Shown: positions 1 through 13,106, counted from the stretch's first letter. The stretch: 64,000 nucleotides of DNA from Floccularia luteovirens (GCA_009739215.1 VSJF01000002.1:682001-746000); one strand, 5' to 3'. Notes: generated by a model from the sequence alone, not told the origin. Numbers and translations are program-made.

Positions 1-1097
1 CCTTGTAGAATGACCGCACTCCCTCCGTCTTCCACATGTCAGACGCGATCGCTAAAATTCGTTGTAGTGCGCTTTGTCCCGGTTGCGCGGTCGCCTTCTG
101 TAGGCCTAGATTTTAGTCAGTAACAGCGCGAGAGAATGTTAACGAGTTATATATACGTGTTTTTATTGTATCAATTGGAGCATTTGAGAAAGGACCCATT
201 GCTCCAGAGATGAGACCGATTAACATATGTTGATACGATGGAAGTTCGCCGAGATCAGGTTGCATTCTATGTGCAAACTTCTTGATTTCTTGGTATGCGG
301 TGAAATTGGCACCTGTATTTTGTGTTAAAATTAGACACCAGAAGACGAAGGTCTAGAATTGTGCCTCATACCCTGGTTAGTTGCTTGTCTGAGCGCGGTA
401 AGCGAGACTCCACGGTACAGCGTTGCTATTCCTTCTTCTCGAACTATTGTATACACCGCATGTCCGGCATTACGGTATCTTGGTGCCTCTAGGGGATCAG
501 CCAGTGAGTGCTGTTGTGCCTGCAGACGGATTTTAACGACTTCCATAGGCGTCACGACCGCGACAGCTTCAGTGGTTCCTGCACCCAACCCAGCTAATAG
601 GACGAGATAAGATAATCTAGTTAATCTTAGATAACGGAAAACGTACCAATGAAGATGTTCCCAACACTTGTCTTGCCTGTCTCTTTGTCTGCTAACCACT
701 CCTTGTATGTCTCAAAACTAGCAAATCGGATAGCCATTTTGGGCACGATTCCCGAAAGCACCGCACCCAAACCCTTGTAAAGGGCAAGAGGCGTCTCCCG
801 CCTCACAATGTAAGCACCTTGTTGCGATGAAACCACGAGGCTTAGTCTGAATCCAAATGAGTTATGATGAACATGTATGATTGAAAAGTTTACTTACTCC
901 TGGTGTCCTCCCGGACTTTGACAACTGCATACGGACCTTGATAGTGTCAAGTGGCTGACATACTAACTATTGACACATTAAAGACCAAAACATCTAATTC
1001 AAGGCAACAAACTCACAGCTTCACATGCACCGGCCATACCACCAGCAGTGATGTGAGTTGCGAAGCCGACTGGTTTTTTGTTACCTGCTCTGGACAT
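1..1097 (-). CDS. SFC1: Mitochondrial succinate/fumarate carrier, C-terminus beyond the left edge
   Basis: Mitochondrial carrier family (SLC25) transporter of the inner membrane. The yeast homolog Sfc1/Acr1 exchanges cytosolic succinate for matrix fumarate during growth on C2 compounds. The start codon is at 1095-1097 (MSRAGNKKPVGFATHITAGG). Exons joined by frame show the first carrier signature, CQPLDTIKVRMQ, and the second, TPMEVVKIRLQAQ, followed by the repeat endings EGIATLYRGV and EGVRSFYKG. At least five exons are visible, with introns such as 898-840 and 1014-966 (reading leftward). The last visible exon (about 110-1) is still open at base 1, so the final transmembrane segment lies outside the window. 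The C2 substrate assignment is inferred from close resemblance to SFC1 rather than to other carriers; membership of the carrier family is certain. Confidence 0.87.
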
Positions 1098-1728
1098 GGT
1101 TGAGGTATGGAGATATGGAGAACGATGCCAGGGTAATCTGAGGAAGAAGAACCCGAAGTGGTAGATGAGAGGGTTTTATTTTGTTAGGAAGTTTAAGACT
1201 AGATAATATCATGTGAATGAGCCCCACTCTGGACCATATCCGTTACCGGAAACAGTGTAGCGTGTCAGCCGCAATTTCATTCCTCCGTTCGATCGCAGTG
1301 GGCGCTTCATGCGGACATCCGCTCTTCGTCCACGTCGGTTTGCTCAATACCAGTCATATTCGTCTTAATCGGGGGCTCTGATGATGCGGGGAAGCCTTAT
1401 TACCCACTCGTTGGATTGCACTACTAGTCCCGCATAGCTCCTTTATTGTAAATCAGCCTCTTCCGAGAATTCTTGGCAGATGCTTCTACTCTTCCATTGG
1501 TTGACTCTTCGAGGTCGTCGGCATTGCACCCAACTAGTAGTGTATTGAACACATTGACGTATATGAATCTAAAACATCGCGAATAAGAAAGTAAGATTAT
1601 CGCATTGATTACGTGGGGTTAATTAAAATCTATGCGAGCAGTCAGGAGTGGCCGAGGTCCTGGTTTAGGTTCTCACAGGCTCTTTTCAGCGTTTGTGTTA
1701 AAATCATAAGAGTGGACTAGTGTGTCCA
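1098..1728. promoter_or_regulatory. Divergent intergenic region between SFC1 and the homeodomain-like gene
   Basis: 631 bases separate two divergently oriented start codons (1097 leftward, 1729 rightward), so both promoters should lie here. No open frame of note, repeat or RNA gene was seen. A CAACAACAACCAC-type CA-rich stretch just downstream belongs to the coding exon of the right-hand gene. Confidence 0.4.
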
Positions 1729-2819
1729 ATGGAGTTGACGCCGGCGAGACTTCAAGGGCATTGTCCACCACAACAACAACCACAACCATCACAACATGAA
1801 CCCCGCAAACGCCAACGTCCACGCGTCGCTTTCAGTATTTTGGAAGGTTAGTAATACATCAACCCCGACAGGTTCAAAAGACATGTTCAACACCTGCAAT
1901 CTCATAACATAGACTTCAGAAAGAAAAATCCTGATGTAGAACCTAACAATATTCAAATACAGATTCTACTCGAAAGAATCAAGGCAAGTTTTTCTTTCAA
2001 ACTAACTTCAATTGTCCCCCCAAGTTCTTTTTTAACTCTATCTAAATTTACAGGCACTACCAGATTGCCAAGATTTTACGGACACAACGGTGAGACAATG
2101 GTTCAAGCGGCGGCGAAAGCGAGTATCAGAACTTCGGGAAGCAATCGTTAATCCAAGTGTTTCTCGTATGTCCGTGGCTTTTGGAGGACAATTTGACTTT
2201 TCTGACATGAAATATTGAATATATCCAGCTTATCCGACATTGACACCTTCGTCAATCACGCTCCTCACCACACTCTCCCAGAATCAACCTGATCCTCCGA
2301 CTGATTTAATCACTGCATGGGCGACACTCCTCGTAGCTTCTGAGGATGACATTAGGGCGTGGCTCCGAGGGCGACAAGGAGAGACTTCTCAGCCAGATGG
2401 AAATACTATTTCTCAGCGGTTGCCAACACCATCCGATTCAATCTCTTCAGAACCATCGTTGTATTCACCCGCCGCATCATATGACGAAATACAATTCATT
2501 CCAAGGCCGACTGTTCCCCATTCGCCACAGCTAAATGTCAATCTATGCCAGCAAGAAGATTCGAGGAACAAGCCCGAAGAAGTGACCTTGCCAAATCAGC
2601 CCCCAGTTTCAATTGCATCATCTCTTACTCAACTTGTATGTGTTTCAATAGCATATACTCATTATAACGGCTGTTTTATATTTTCTATAGCATTTTGCCA
2701 TTTTGGATTCCTTAGAGAAACCTGAAACATCAACATCTGTTCCAACAAACTCTGCCGAATTTGCACTCATGTTCTCGCCATATGCGGAGAAGATGGAGAA
2801 ACTCATGAAGATTTTATAA
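1729..2819 (+). CDS. Divergent tandem homeodomain-like DNA-binding protein
   Basis: Five exons joined by frame: 1729-about 1849, about 1916-1983, about 2055-2166, about 2229-2637 and about 2691-2819. The intron junctions are GTTAGT, GCAAGT (a GC donor), GTATGT and GTATGT. The protein begins with a Gln/Pro/Arg-rich segment including EPRKRQRPR. Next comes a roughly 60-residue region with predicted helices and the third-helix-like motif VRQWFKRRRKR. A second, weaker copy ends DDIRAWLRGRQ. The rest is Ser/Pro-rich and probably disordered, ending EKMEKLMKIL. The W-F/W-L plus basic third helix suggests a homeobox fold, but the usual Asn after WFx is replaced in both copies. Likely a nuclear regulator. 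The family assignment is inferred from motif shape only. Confidence 0.6.
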
Positions 2820-3035
2820 TATACTCTCGTTCTCCGTGTTTAATCATAGCTGTCCTCTTCCCATACATAACGTTTTCTTGTTGTCCTGCACGCTGTTCGG
2901 ATCAAACAACTGTTATCAGAATTCTACTCACTACTAGTATAAATAAATTAAACAAAAGAAACGGTACACAAGTAAATAGGATTCAAGATATAATTTACTA
3001 GTAAATGCCCAAGATATTCAGAACAAAACAAACAT
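2820..3035. other. Convergent 3' intergenic region
   Basis: 216 AT-rich bases between the convergent stop codons of the homeodomain-like gene and SWR1. Nothing beyond presumptive 3' untranslated sequence was seen. Confidence 0.4.
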
Positions 3036-6000
3036 TCAGAGTCGCCAATCCCTGAAAAATTCATAGTCGCGTCGTACAAATGATAACATATACTCAACAA
3101 CAGTACCACCCTCCGCATCATAATCGTGGTCTTCTTCCCGTCCTTCACCGTCCTGTGCCTCTTCGCCAAGTATCCCAACCGCACCAGAATCTACGACAGC
3201 ATGTCCTTGATCGCCGACGTCACCCGCAAAGTCGGCTTCATCGGCACCTTCCATTACAAACTCTTCTCTTGCAGCAAGAGCAGCTGCACGGGAATCCTCC
3301 GTATCTTCGAATTCTTCCAAAGCTTTAGAGAGCATACTCTCATCATTGAACAAAGAACGCCAGTCGAATTGCCCTTTCTGTATAACGATATCATCCAACG
3401 ACCGTTTCTGATTAGCTTTACGAAGCATGGCCTCCTCAACGGTGTATTGTGACACAAATCGATATATGTGAACGTCACGTATCTGTCCTATACGGTGTGC
3501 GCTGTGCAGAACATGAGCGGTGATGTCTAACAGTAACAAGTCAAATAGGCAATCATACCGATCTTCGCATTGCTTATCCATTTGGGGATTAAAATCGCTG
3601 TCATAGAATATAACAGTATCTGCACCGGTAAGACTGATCCGAAATGTCACTTCAGATTACTATCAAAGGAAAAAAAAATTTATGAAAGCACATACTTTAT
3701 TCCAACCCCCCCTGATCTAGAAGATGCGATGAAGCAAAACACTCTTGGATCAGCATTGAACCGTTCGGTGATATACTGCCGATCCTCTATTTTCGTAGCT
3801 CCATCGAGCCGAAGATAAAGATATCCATGTAGATTCAAAAATATTTCAAGAATGTCCAAGATCCTGGTCATCTGGGTAAATATCAAGACTCTGTGTCCAC
3901 CATCTTTCTTCTCGCGTAGTAGTCTTGTGAGTTCTTGAAGTTTTCCACAGTCATATTGGAGTAACCAGGAATCCGGGAACGCTATTTGCAGTTTCACACT
4001 CGCTTTGTGTAATATTTCGTCAAAGCCGACAGGAACATCTCCAAATCTGTCCTCGAGTCCTGGTAGTGCGATCTGGGGCATATCCAATGCAACGACAGCC
4101 GGTGTCACAAAGGCGAAATTATCGACCAACGGTTCCAATTCCCTGGAGCGTTCGACGTAAGATTTAACAGCTTTGTTGATCTCGTAAACCGTATCCATAT
4201 ATTTGAAACGGGTATCAACGGCCGATAAAGGAACGAGTGGGATATGAAGTTCGCGAACTTTTGTGATACACTCCTGGCTATAAACGGGAAATCGATTACA
4301 GCGTATTCGATTGATGTAGCCAATGTGTAACCAGTGAGAGATCTTTTGGGAGTGTTGCATATAACTTGACCATTCTCGAAAGCCAGCAATAGTTCGCATA
4401 TCTTTTGGAGGCGGCTCCCCTGGAGTTTCTGTCACCCACGGCAATTTTGAGGTTTCGTCAAGCATTCTCGTTTCCAAGGCAGTTATAATCGATGTATCTT
4501 GGTTTTCAATGAATCGCAACCCCAACAAGTCAAGACTGACACCATCTGTTTCATTATCAAATAATCGCTTCCGGACAAGAAGCTCCTTGATCTCGTAATC
4601 TGCAATTGCTGAACGCCTCATGGTAAAGGAGGTAACGATTGGCCGAACCTCGAATAAGTCAGGGTGATTACAGACTTTGCGCAGTTGCATTAGTATATTG
4701 GCAATTTTTTGGTAAATTCCCGACTCTAACGCATCACGAGTCTGAGCGCGAGACATAAATTCATCGTAAAGGAATCGCTGGCGTTTCGATAGAGGACAAA
4801 GGACAAGATGTTCATATTTGCTCGGCAACTCTTTTTCAACGTCTCGTTTCAGGCGTCGGAGAAGGTAGGGTCGCAAAACTGTGTGAAGCTTAGATACTCG
4901 TTGCAGGGTTTCTTCGTCCATCACGTTGCCCATTTCTATGGCTTTCTCGAGAGGAGCTGCGAAGTACATATTAATATTCAAAAACAAAGATAACCATAAT
5001 AAAGGATGACAAACTAGAAAACCACACGTCAAACTGCTTCAAGTCCGCAAAGTTAGCACCAGACATCAGAAATTGCAAAAGTGCCCATAGTTCCGTAAGG
5101 TTGTTTTGCAATGGTGTTCCAGTGAGAAGTAGACGACGGAAAGACCGAAACATGAGTAGGATATTCCATCGTTGAGACCTGAAGTTTTTGATCATATGCG
5201 CCTCGTCCAGAATCATGTAATACCAAGCTTTGCGCTTAAATATATGCGCGTCGCGACTCGCCAGCGTGTATGATGTTATGCACACATTGAAGTAGTATTT
5301 GTCATTCCATCCCTGCCTTAGTTCCTTCCTTCTCTTTGTTGAACCGTGATAGCTTAGAATTTTGAACCCAGGTAAAAACTTCTTGAACTCCATTTCCCAA
5401 TTTAAAAGCACGCTGGTGGGGACAATCTAAGGGAGAGAACATTCGGACTATGCACAGGCAAACCACTAGATGGTCACTTACAATCAAGTGTGGACCCCAT
5501 ATACCCCGATCACAGGCAAGATGAGCAAGCAAAGAAATGGATTGTATAGTTTTTCTGTTATTTTATTCAGAATTAGAACAACTCCAGTGAGGCGAAACAG
5601 TGAACATACCCAAGACCCATTTCATCTGCCAAAATTCCATTTAGATTCCGTGTATGTAGGCTAGCTAACCACTCTAAACCTGATTGCTGGTAGGGTCGCA
5701 ACACACCACGAAGAAGTAGCGGAGGCGTAACTTTACTCTCTGGATCCCAGTCGACAGGAGCAACTGCATAAGGTTTCAAGTATGCAGGTATAGGAGAAGC
5801 AGGATCTTCATCTGCAAGTGATTCAACATCATCAAGTTCATCTGGATGTTCGTTGACTTCGTGTTCAGGTTGCTCAGCCACTTCATCCACTGCATCAAGA
5901 AATGTTGCAGGAGGTGATGATGCACTAGTGACTTGGTGACTCTCGTCATCCATTTCTATTTCAGGAGGATACTCGAAGCCGTCATCAAACACAGGTGTTC

Positions 6001-8401
6001 CATTAGAAGTAGTAGGTAACGCAGAATCCTTGATAGAAGAGGAGTGAACGGAGGGTGAGGAAAGTCGACGAGATTGGTTATCTGATTGCGCAGGGGACCC
6101 TGGTTCTGAGTCACCTATATCATACTCTGTCAAATTAAGAGCATGGAGAGATGGCATGACAGGATGGTGAGGTGAAGTAGAATGATTAACCGATGTATCC
6201 CGGATACTGCTTGAGCCGGTGGGTAGCTGGGCTTGGATCAGGTCTTCAGTAGGAGGTGATGCATTCCCTTCAGCAGAAACATGATCCGATGACCCACCCC
6301 CAAGCAGAAGTTGACTAGTCTCATTTTCTACCTCCTGGTCTTCGTCGTCTTGTGCTTGCGATTCAGATTCCTCAAACGCATCATGAAGTATGATTTCGTC
6401 TTGGTCATGCAGGCTGGATTCGGGATCTTGAACAGCATCATCCAAATCCAGATAATCAACTTCATCTTCATTCTCCTCCTCTCCATCGTCTTCTTCGAGA
6501 TCTTCCTCAGATTCATCAGCATATCCATAATGGTCAGAAACACTCCCTGAACGGCTACGAGATCGATAGTGCTCGCCTCGACTAAGATCGAGTTGTTGAG
6601 TTTCCAAAATTTGCCCAGACTGGTTTAGGATTGCGTCTAAATGCTCGTGGCCTCTTCTCAGTTCTTCTGCTTCTTGTTTCAATCGTTCTTGCTCCCGAAT
6701 ATGCTAGGGGAAAAAAATGTAAATATAAGAAGAAATATCGAATATTCTGTACTAACGAATACAGCTTTCTTCCAATCATTTATGACCAGTTTAAGAGTCG
6801 CCTTTGCAAGTGTCTTCAACCTTTTTTCCTCCTGTAATCTAACCTTATCGCGTCTCGCTTCTCGTCCGTCCCAGTAGGCTTGGATTTTACTGGCAATCTG
6901 ACTTGCAACTTGTTTTCCCGAAGGTCTTTTTGACCTGATCCGTCTTTCTTTCGCGACTGCGTCCAAAACAACATCCCATATATCTGCCGAGGTACGGGTC
7001 GGTATGACGTATTCTGTATCATCAGGTTTCGCCCCGAACAACACATTTGTACCAGGTATGAATCGACCTTCCCTTCTGAACTTCACAGCTTGCTCCCAAG
7101 TAGCTGCCTCAGAGGAAGCTTTCGCGTTAAGCTGAGCTTCGTTGAGGTTATCGCCTCCAAGTAGAATAAATGATGATAAGAATTGTGATAATGATTTGTC
7201 GTATTTCGCTAACGGGGCACGCTGAAGAGGATGAGAAAGTTGAATTGGGGGTCGACGGACTATTAACTTGATACGTTTAATTTTTGATACCACTGCAGGA
7301 GGAACAATATTCGTGGGTTGTACAATGGCCCGAGATTTATTTGCTACCAAAGGCTCGTGAGCTATTGAGGAAGATGAATCTGTTAAAAGTAGCTGTTTTC
7401 TTGTACGGAGCCTTTTTAACGGAGGCTCTTCTGCAGAATCCCTTGATTTCATAGTTCTTCGCACAGCCCCTGTCGAGATGGACTCCCCAGCAGCACAAAT
7501 AGCTCTTTTATAACTCCCATGCTTCTCCAGAACAGTCCCATTCGCCTTTCCACCTTTCCTTGCAATGGGAGCGGAAATAGATTCTACGGGTCGATCTTGG
7601 GCAACGTCACCAAACGAGTCTGAACCATTGGTTTCGTTCCAATCTATTGCCTCGTGACCTCTATCCTTTTGCTTACTCTTGCCCTTATCCCGCGCTGTCG
7701 CCAGTATGTCCCAGATAGCGGATGTATCTGATACTTTTTTCTGATGTTTCCGGTTATCTTTTGGTGATAGTGGGGGTAGTATTGGAGCGGAGATAGACGA
7801 CGTGATGGTTTGTCTCCTTTCTACATGAGCGCGCCTGGTCTTGCGTGCAGCACCAGTAGTAGCTGGTGTAGTTTTCTCTAACAAGTCATATTGTTCCTTG
7901 TACTATTAAACAAATGAGTTAGTGAATAAAAACGAGGTTATGCGACTTACTCTCTGAAAAACCGCAGTGTTGTCATTCTTCGCTTCCTACATAGCAAATG
8001 AATGAAAGTTGAAAGACGATAAGCGAGCTCGGTTACCTGAGGGTTGTACGAAACCATTATGCGAAAGTGGTCCATATGAAAGATCTCCCTAACCTTTCCA
8101 AATTATGAAGAATTTGAAAATATTGAAGACAAAAGGGTAAACGCACAAGTGAATCATGACTATCATTTATTATCTCCAACTGGGTCTGCTTTTCGGCGAG
8201 CAGCCTCTTCTTCTCCTCTTCAATCATGTCCTCCGTTACATCCGAAGCCTTGATTGATTGAGGCGAAACATTTGAGGAAAGATGATGTGAGCCATTCATA
8301 ACAGCTGTCGCAGTCCTGCCATCCCCACGCGTGCCCTTGCTCGACAACCGTCTTGTCCCCTTAAGCTCTGGTGTGGTGCCATTCGTTATGCTCGTCGACA
8401 T
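3036..8401 (-). CDS. SWR1: SWR1 chromatin-remodelling ATPase
   Basis: Catalytic subunit of the nuclear SWR1/SRCAP complex, which exchanges histone H2A for H2A.Z. The start is at 8401 ([15 protein letters not shown]), followed by short exons that join as [26 protein letters not shown] and [10 protein letters not shown]. An HSA domain ([20 protein letters not shown]) lies near 6790-6870. A long acidic linker follows (about 5800-6550). Lobe 1 has [18 protein letters not shown], a Walker A restored across an intron (ADEMGLG then KT, near 5550-5600), the DEAH box DEAHMIKN and [13 protein letters not shown]. The long insert between the lobes (about 4100-4900) is typical of the INO80/SWR1 class. Lobe 2 has [14 protein letters not shown] and QCEDRAHRIGQ. 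It ends [19 protein letters not shown]. The estimated length, about 1,640 residues, suits the family. No lesion was seen. Confidence 0.94.
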
Positions 8402-8809
8402 GCAATAGTGAATGACTGAAAGAGGGTTAAGTGGCCTTTATGCTAGAGATCTGAAGAACAGTTTGTGATGGTCAAGTCAGGGCAATGACTAAACAAGACC
8501 CGACAAGATGATCTCGAGAGATCCTGGACGGTTTTGGGCCGACCTTGGACAGAAAGAAAGGCAAAAGATTGTAGAAGAATAAGAGGAAGGAGTAGTGCTA
8601 TGAATATTGTGAATGCGGGCTGAGTACGAGGGAAAGGTTGAATTGGTACGGCATGATTTTTTGGTCTCTGATACATTCTGTTTGGTGTAAACAAACACTG
8701 CTTCAACGTCGCGACCTCTTGTCAGTTTCACACAAGGGTCCATTCATCGTAGTATACAACACAGATGTATACATCTTTTTCTAATAAATACTCGTAAAAT
8801 ATAATTGGA
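8402..8809. promoter_or_regulatory. Spacer holding the SWR1 promoter and PKA 3' end
   Basis: 408 bases between the SWR1 start codon (8401) and the PKA stop codon (8810). Both genes run leftward, so this holds the SWR1 promoter and the 3' UTR of the kinase gene. Two leftward open frames of 84-87 codons overlap here but show no family features. Confidence 0.4.
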
Positions 8810-10258
8810 TCATGTCGGTACGTTGGTATACTCAAAATCTGGGAATTCGTGTCCATACATATCAGGAACAGACATCCCATAAGATGCCGCCGCATTATCT
8901 TCTGGGTATTGGTCGAATCTACAGAAACATTAGCAATTGTGAAATAAAAAGAACATCATTCCAACTAACGCGCTAGCATCTCCATCTCCGTTGATTCTGG
9001 GAAGGTATGGCGCAGTGATTTCTCTCGCCGCCAATTTATCCCAGTTCACCTCTCGGAACCACGGGTGGGAAAAGACGTCACCCGCCCCATTTCGCATGTT
9101 CCCATATCTTCGCGAGGGATCACTTTCCATCAATTTTAGAATCAAGTCTGTTGCATTTTCGTTGAAAGCTGCAGGCCAGCGAATATATCCCGGACCCCGT
9201 GTAATTTTTTCATATAGCACCATATGGTTAGGCTCTGGTTGGTGGTACGGGGGTAGCCCGGATAACATCTCAAATATGAGAACACCTAGCGCATACCAGT
9301 CCACACTTTTGTTATAGCGTTGCTGGTTAATTATCTGTAATGGACTGTAAACAAGACGAACTAAGCAGTTAGCCGATAAGAAGCATACTTCAGGTGCCAG
9401 ATAGTCTGGTGTCCCGCAAAGTGTCCAAGTCGTAGTGGCGCATGCCTTGGCGAATCCAAAGTCGGCAATCTTAATATGACCATCCTGGTTAAGAAGAATG
9501 TTTTCAGGCTTCAAGTCCCGATAGATAATATTTTGCGAATGTAGATGGCGCAAAGCCAGTGATACTTCGGCTGCATAGAATTTCGCTACGGGATCTGGAA
9601 AACGCTGTTGACAGTTAGTTGATTGCGCCATTGAATAGCCCAAGAATTCACATTTGACCTCCGTAAAAGGGTAAATAACTCCCCACCAGGCACGAAATCC
9701 ATGACCATGTACAAATTCCCAGAGTCCTGAAAAGTTCCCCAAAGGTTGATGATGAAGGGGTGCTGCACAGACTCGAGCATTTGTTGCTCATTATTCGTGT
9801 GCTCAACTTGCTTCATTTTGACAATGCGATCCTTGTTCAGAACCTTGATAGCGTAGAAACGCAGATTGTGCTTGCTCCGAACTATAATTATATCATATAG
9901 ATAAGACAGAAGGAAAGTACAGGCATTGCATGCTCTTACCTAGGTGCACACGCCCAAAGCTACCTGTTCCAAGAGTTCTTTGGATAATGAAATCTGATAG
10001 GCGGTATGTGCCTTTCGGCCGTAGGGCCCGTCGTCTGATGACCTGAGATTCCAAGGCCTCTGAGTATGAGCCCTCGCGTTTGCTCCAACCACTTAGTGAG
10101 GTCCGCTCTGTTGATATTGAGCCCCTGTGATCATATGCAGAGAAATTGGACAAGATGGAGGGGTGTGCAGAAGCTGGCGGGGAAGGGGGTAACAAAAGCT
10201 TGAGATTGTCATCTGGTAGTCCTTTGTGGTTAAGTTTGCCAGTCATCCGTTTCAGCAT
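8810..10258 (-). CDS. PKA1: cAMP-dependent protein kinase (PKA) catalytic subunit
   Basis: AGC-family Ser/Thr kinase of the cAMP pathway, acting in cytosol and nucleus. It starts [13 protein letters not shown] at 10258, with a low-complexity N-terminal tail. All kinase motifs are present after splicing: glycine loop [13 protein letters not shown] lysine in [21 protein letters not shown] joined to [14 protein letters not shown], catalytic [15 protein letters not shown], activation loop [14 protein letters not shown], and [16 protein letters not shown]. The C-terminal AGC tail ends FDQYPEDN, a FPDFEY hydrophobic motif, and a TGA at 8810-8812. The [11 protein letters not shown] and PYHQPEP segments fit PKA better than other AGC kinases. 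About 390 residues in at least five exons. No defects were seen. Confidence 0.93.
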
Positions 10259-11225
10259 GGTTGATTACAAGTTGTCAAAGGATGATAGTCGAAAGAAAGA
10301 TATGGAATGGTACAAAGGAGATGGAAAGGCTTCATGGTCGGGTATTGTTCATCTACCGGTTCTGATCAGGGAAGGACACAAACAAACCTTGTACCATATT
10401 CCATCTATTTACGGACAATAGCCACAGCTTCCACCAACTTCAAATACAATACTCCGTTGTCATAGTTCTCTTACCTTGTATTCATCCAATATTTGTTGCT
10501 GCACAGATGCACTGGTTTTTCATAATTATCTGGTTCTACCTCCGTTATCAGGCACCATCGGCCCGGCATGTTCACATACATAGAATGGTTCCCTTGATGC
10601 ACAGAAATATCATAGGCAGAGCGTCAGACGTGAATGCTCAATAACCCCAAAACAGACTTAGCTTGACTCTGGTCTGTTCATCTCAGGGGGCAACTTGTCG
10701 ACTTGGCCATTAAATTTCGGTTACATTATTTATCTAAATCCTCGCATGAGAAGTACCCATCGTTGGACATTGAGATGTTGAATATGTAATCGCAGTCACA
10801 CGCATTCCCGTGCCCTCATATATTTACGGGAGAAGGGAAAGATGTACTATTTAGGGTGTACAAGTATGGTTAAATGCGCAATGATGTATTCCAGTTGACG
10901 GTAAAACATTCATACTCGAGCTTTTTCAGGAGATACAACATAAAGGGCTCCTGTTCCATGTGTTCATAGTGACACTTCTGCCAGTGGGTGGTGGTGGTCA
11001 TCCGTGCATAGATATATTTAAATTTGAAAGCCGCGATGATCGTTCAACGTTCAACATTCAACCCAAGCTCTGAGCTGAGGTGATTTATTATTTACTAAAG
11101 TAACTCTGCTATCTCGCTCCAAGCTGACTCACAGCTTTCCAGTATTGATACTTCGCTCAACGCGAGGGATATCGCCAACCTTGTACGAAACGTCTCCTCA
11201 GCTAGCCCCTTTTACAAACATTACA
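10259..11225. promoter_or_regulatory. Long upstream region of the PKA gene
   Basis: 967 bases between the PKA start codon and the stop codon of the SET gene, both on the minus strand. A rightward frame at 10146-10421 mostly overlaps the kinase N-terminus in antisense and is not credible as a gene. The length suggests an extended promoter or 5' UTR; no specific site was identified. Confidence 0.4.
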
Positions 11226-12951
11226 TCAGAATTTGAAGGCTGGTGAGACTATGAAACTTGATCTTACATCCAGTATATCTCCAAAGTCTTGTTCTTTTAG
11301 ACTACTTGGCCCGATCGAGGTTTTCCGAGTTGTACAGACGGTCATAACGGATCTGGCTATTCTTGCCAGCGTATTCCGACAGGCATACCCCTTGTTCAGA
11401 TGTCTAGCAGGTTGATCATCAGTCGCCCCTAATTGATTCTCCATGATGATTTGCAAATTAATTAATGCTTTTGTCTTGACGACTAAACTCTCCGTCGTAC
11501 TGTCAATTGATCGATTCCAATCATCCACAGCCAGAAACAACATCCACAGTTGATGAGATATTTTACCATCACTATCAATACACAAAGTTTCGGATTGAGA
11601 TGCGTTTGGAAAGATAACCTCCGAATCACTGAAAATTTCAGGACAGCAATTATCAACTAGGGTTGTGAGCAAGCGCTGAATTTGTTCGATTGAAGAAGTG
11701 TCTGTGGAGCATCCTAAAGTATCCAATATTTCTTCTATAGACCAGCTCAGGCGATCGTTGTCGTTGACATCAAGGATGAATCCATATTGGGTGAACAGGC
11801 GAGCGTTTGTTAAGTGTTCTCCATAAGTATTGAAGACCTCTTTACCCGGAGGAATGATCGTGTTAGATACCATGTCATAAACAACATCAGCATCTACCAC
11901 CTCGGTAGATACAGCTGATGGTGCTTGCTGTTCGCTGTCGTGCGTAGCCGAATAATCATGGGAGCATTCACCTACAGAGCCACATTCTGGGCACACATAA
12001 TAATCACTCTATAACCAACGAATTAGAATAACATCCACATATAAGCTACCAATAATACCTGCAGATGCACATGATTTTCTTGTGCGTGATTGAATCTTAA
12101 GCGGTAAATAAGTTATGCAAATAGATAAAATAAAATTTAAAGTGGACCAACGCATCTGCAATGGGCACCATTGATAAACCATGATACGCATCTACTAGAA
12201 ATGCCCTGGATGACACCAAAGAATATGCTCGATAAAATCCATATAACCCAGCTGGACATTGGTATCGGCTGAGAACTGGTTTGGCGATGTCATAAAAGTA
12301 TCGGTTGATTTCATCCTGGTCAACGTTTGTTATTATTACCATCTGACGTTGGCAGTGTCAAAAAATTGTTACAATTATTGAAACTTTATCATCACTGAGT
12401 TGACACAGATATTTTTCCGCTTCAGTGCCTCTGAGCCATTCAATAGCTTCAATCCTATCTCCTAAATGTGCACAATTAAATTCATCCACAGTCCAAAACA
12501 TTGGCAAATCCAACATGTTAGTTGGAAGCGACTGAAGGTATGGAAACCATCTGGAGGATGGACCTTCCAATCTGTTACAGGGTGTCAGATGTAGACATAT
12601 GAACCCTATCCGTACCCACATCTCGGCGTAGAGCGCAAGAGATAGAGCAAGCTGTGCCTCTAAGCCATATGGTGCTGGAGTAATATCCTGTGATAGCCTA
12701 CAAGTCCGAACAGATAATATGGCGGATTTAGGGATACGAACGACTTAATTTATTTCAGTACCGCACTAGTACATACAAAGATGGTTCTTACGAATGGATC
12801 CAGAAGGGATGTAAGATCTGGAGTCGCCGGCTTCATAAAATACTCCCATTCCGTGATTAAAATGTTTGATCTGTAGTCGCGGATCAATCTTGACTCCGAT
12901 TTCATCACACCATCGTAGCAAGTTTGCTATTCTGTTTGACGAACTATCCAT
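11226..12951 (-). CDS. SET-domain protein lysine methyltransferase (RKM/SETD6 class)
   Basis: Probable S-adenosylmethionine-dependent lysine methyltransferase of the Rubisco-LSMT-like SET class, which usually modifies ribosomal or other non-histone proteins. The start at 12951 reads MDSSSNRIANLLRWCDEIGV. Splicing joins the early SET strands (GSI to LVRIPKSAILSVRTC), then KVSII to DEINRYFYDIAK. It then rebuilds the hallmark MVPIADAFNHAQENHVHL across an intron at about 12155-12091. After one more intron comes SDYYVCPECGSVGECSHD, then the terminal SET motif KEVFNTYGEHLTNARLFTQYGF. The C-terminal half (to FIVSPAFKF) matches a substrate-binding extension. About 490 residues. A decayed copy of its middle part lies at about 57285-57620. 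The substrate is not predictable from sequence. Confidence 0.86.
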
Positions 12952-13106
12952 AAGCCGTACGCAGGCGCCTACTGAATGTGCATTGAGGAAGCAACCGTGA
13001 TTGATGAAACTTTATTTGGCAAACACTTCGATATCAATCTGATACAAACAAATATGAACATAGATTTGATGGTGGTGAGTGCTTCCACTGCCACTTCCCA
13101 ATCATT
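12952..13106. promoter_or_regulatory. Short divergent spacer
   Basis: Only 155 bases lie between the SET start codon (leftward) and the proposed start of the small COX14-like gene. If both genes are real they share a very compact bidirectional promoter. Confidence 0.3.

Noticed and set aside
3080..3452. Plus-strand frames over the SWR1 C-terminus
   Set aside because: Antisense shadows of an exon with clear SWR1 homology.
5573..5600. Apparent loss of the Walker A lysine in SWR1
   Set aside because: An intron splits the motif; the next exon begins with the Lys-Thr pair.
8443..8743. Two overlapping leftward frames upstream of SWR1
   Set aside because: They lie in the SWR1 promoter and PKA 3' region, overlap in two frames, and show no family similarity.
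10146..10421. 91-codon plus-strand frame
   Set aside because: Largely antisense to the PKA N-terminus and without recognisable features.
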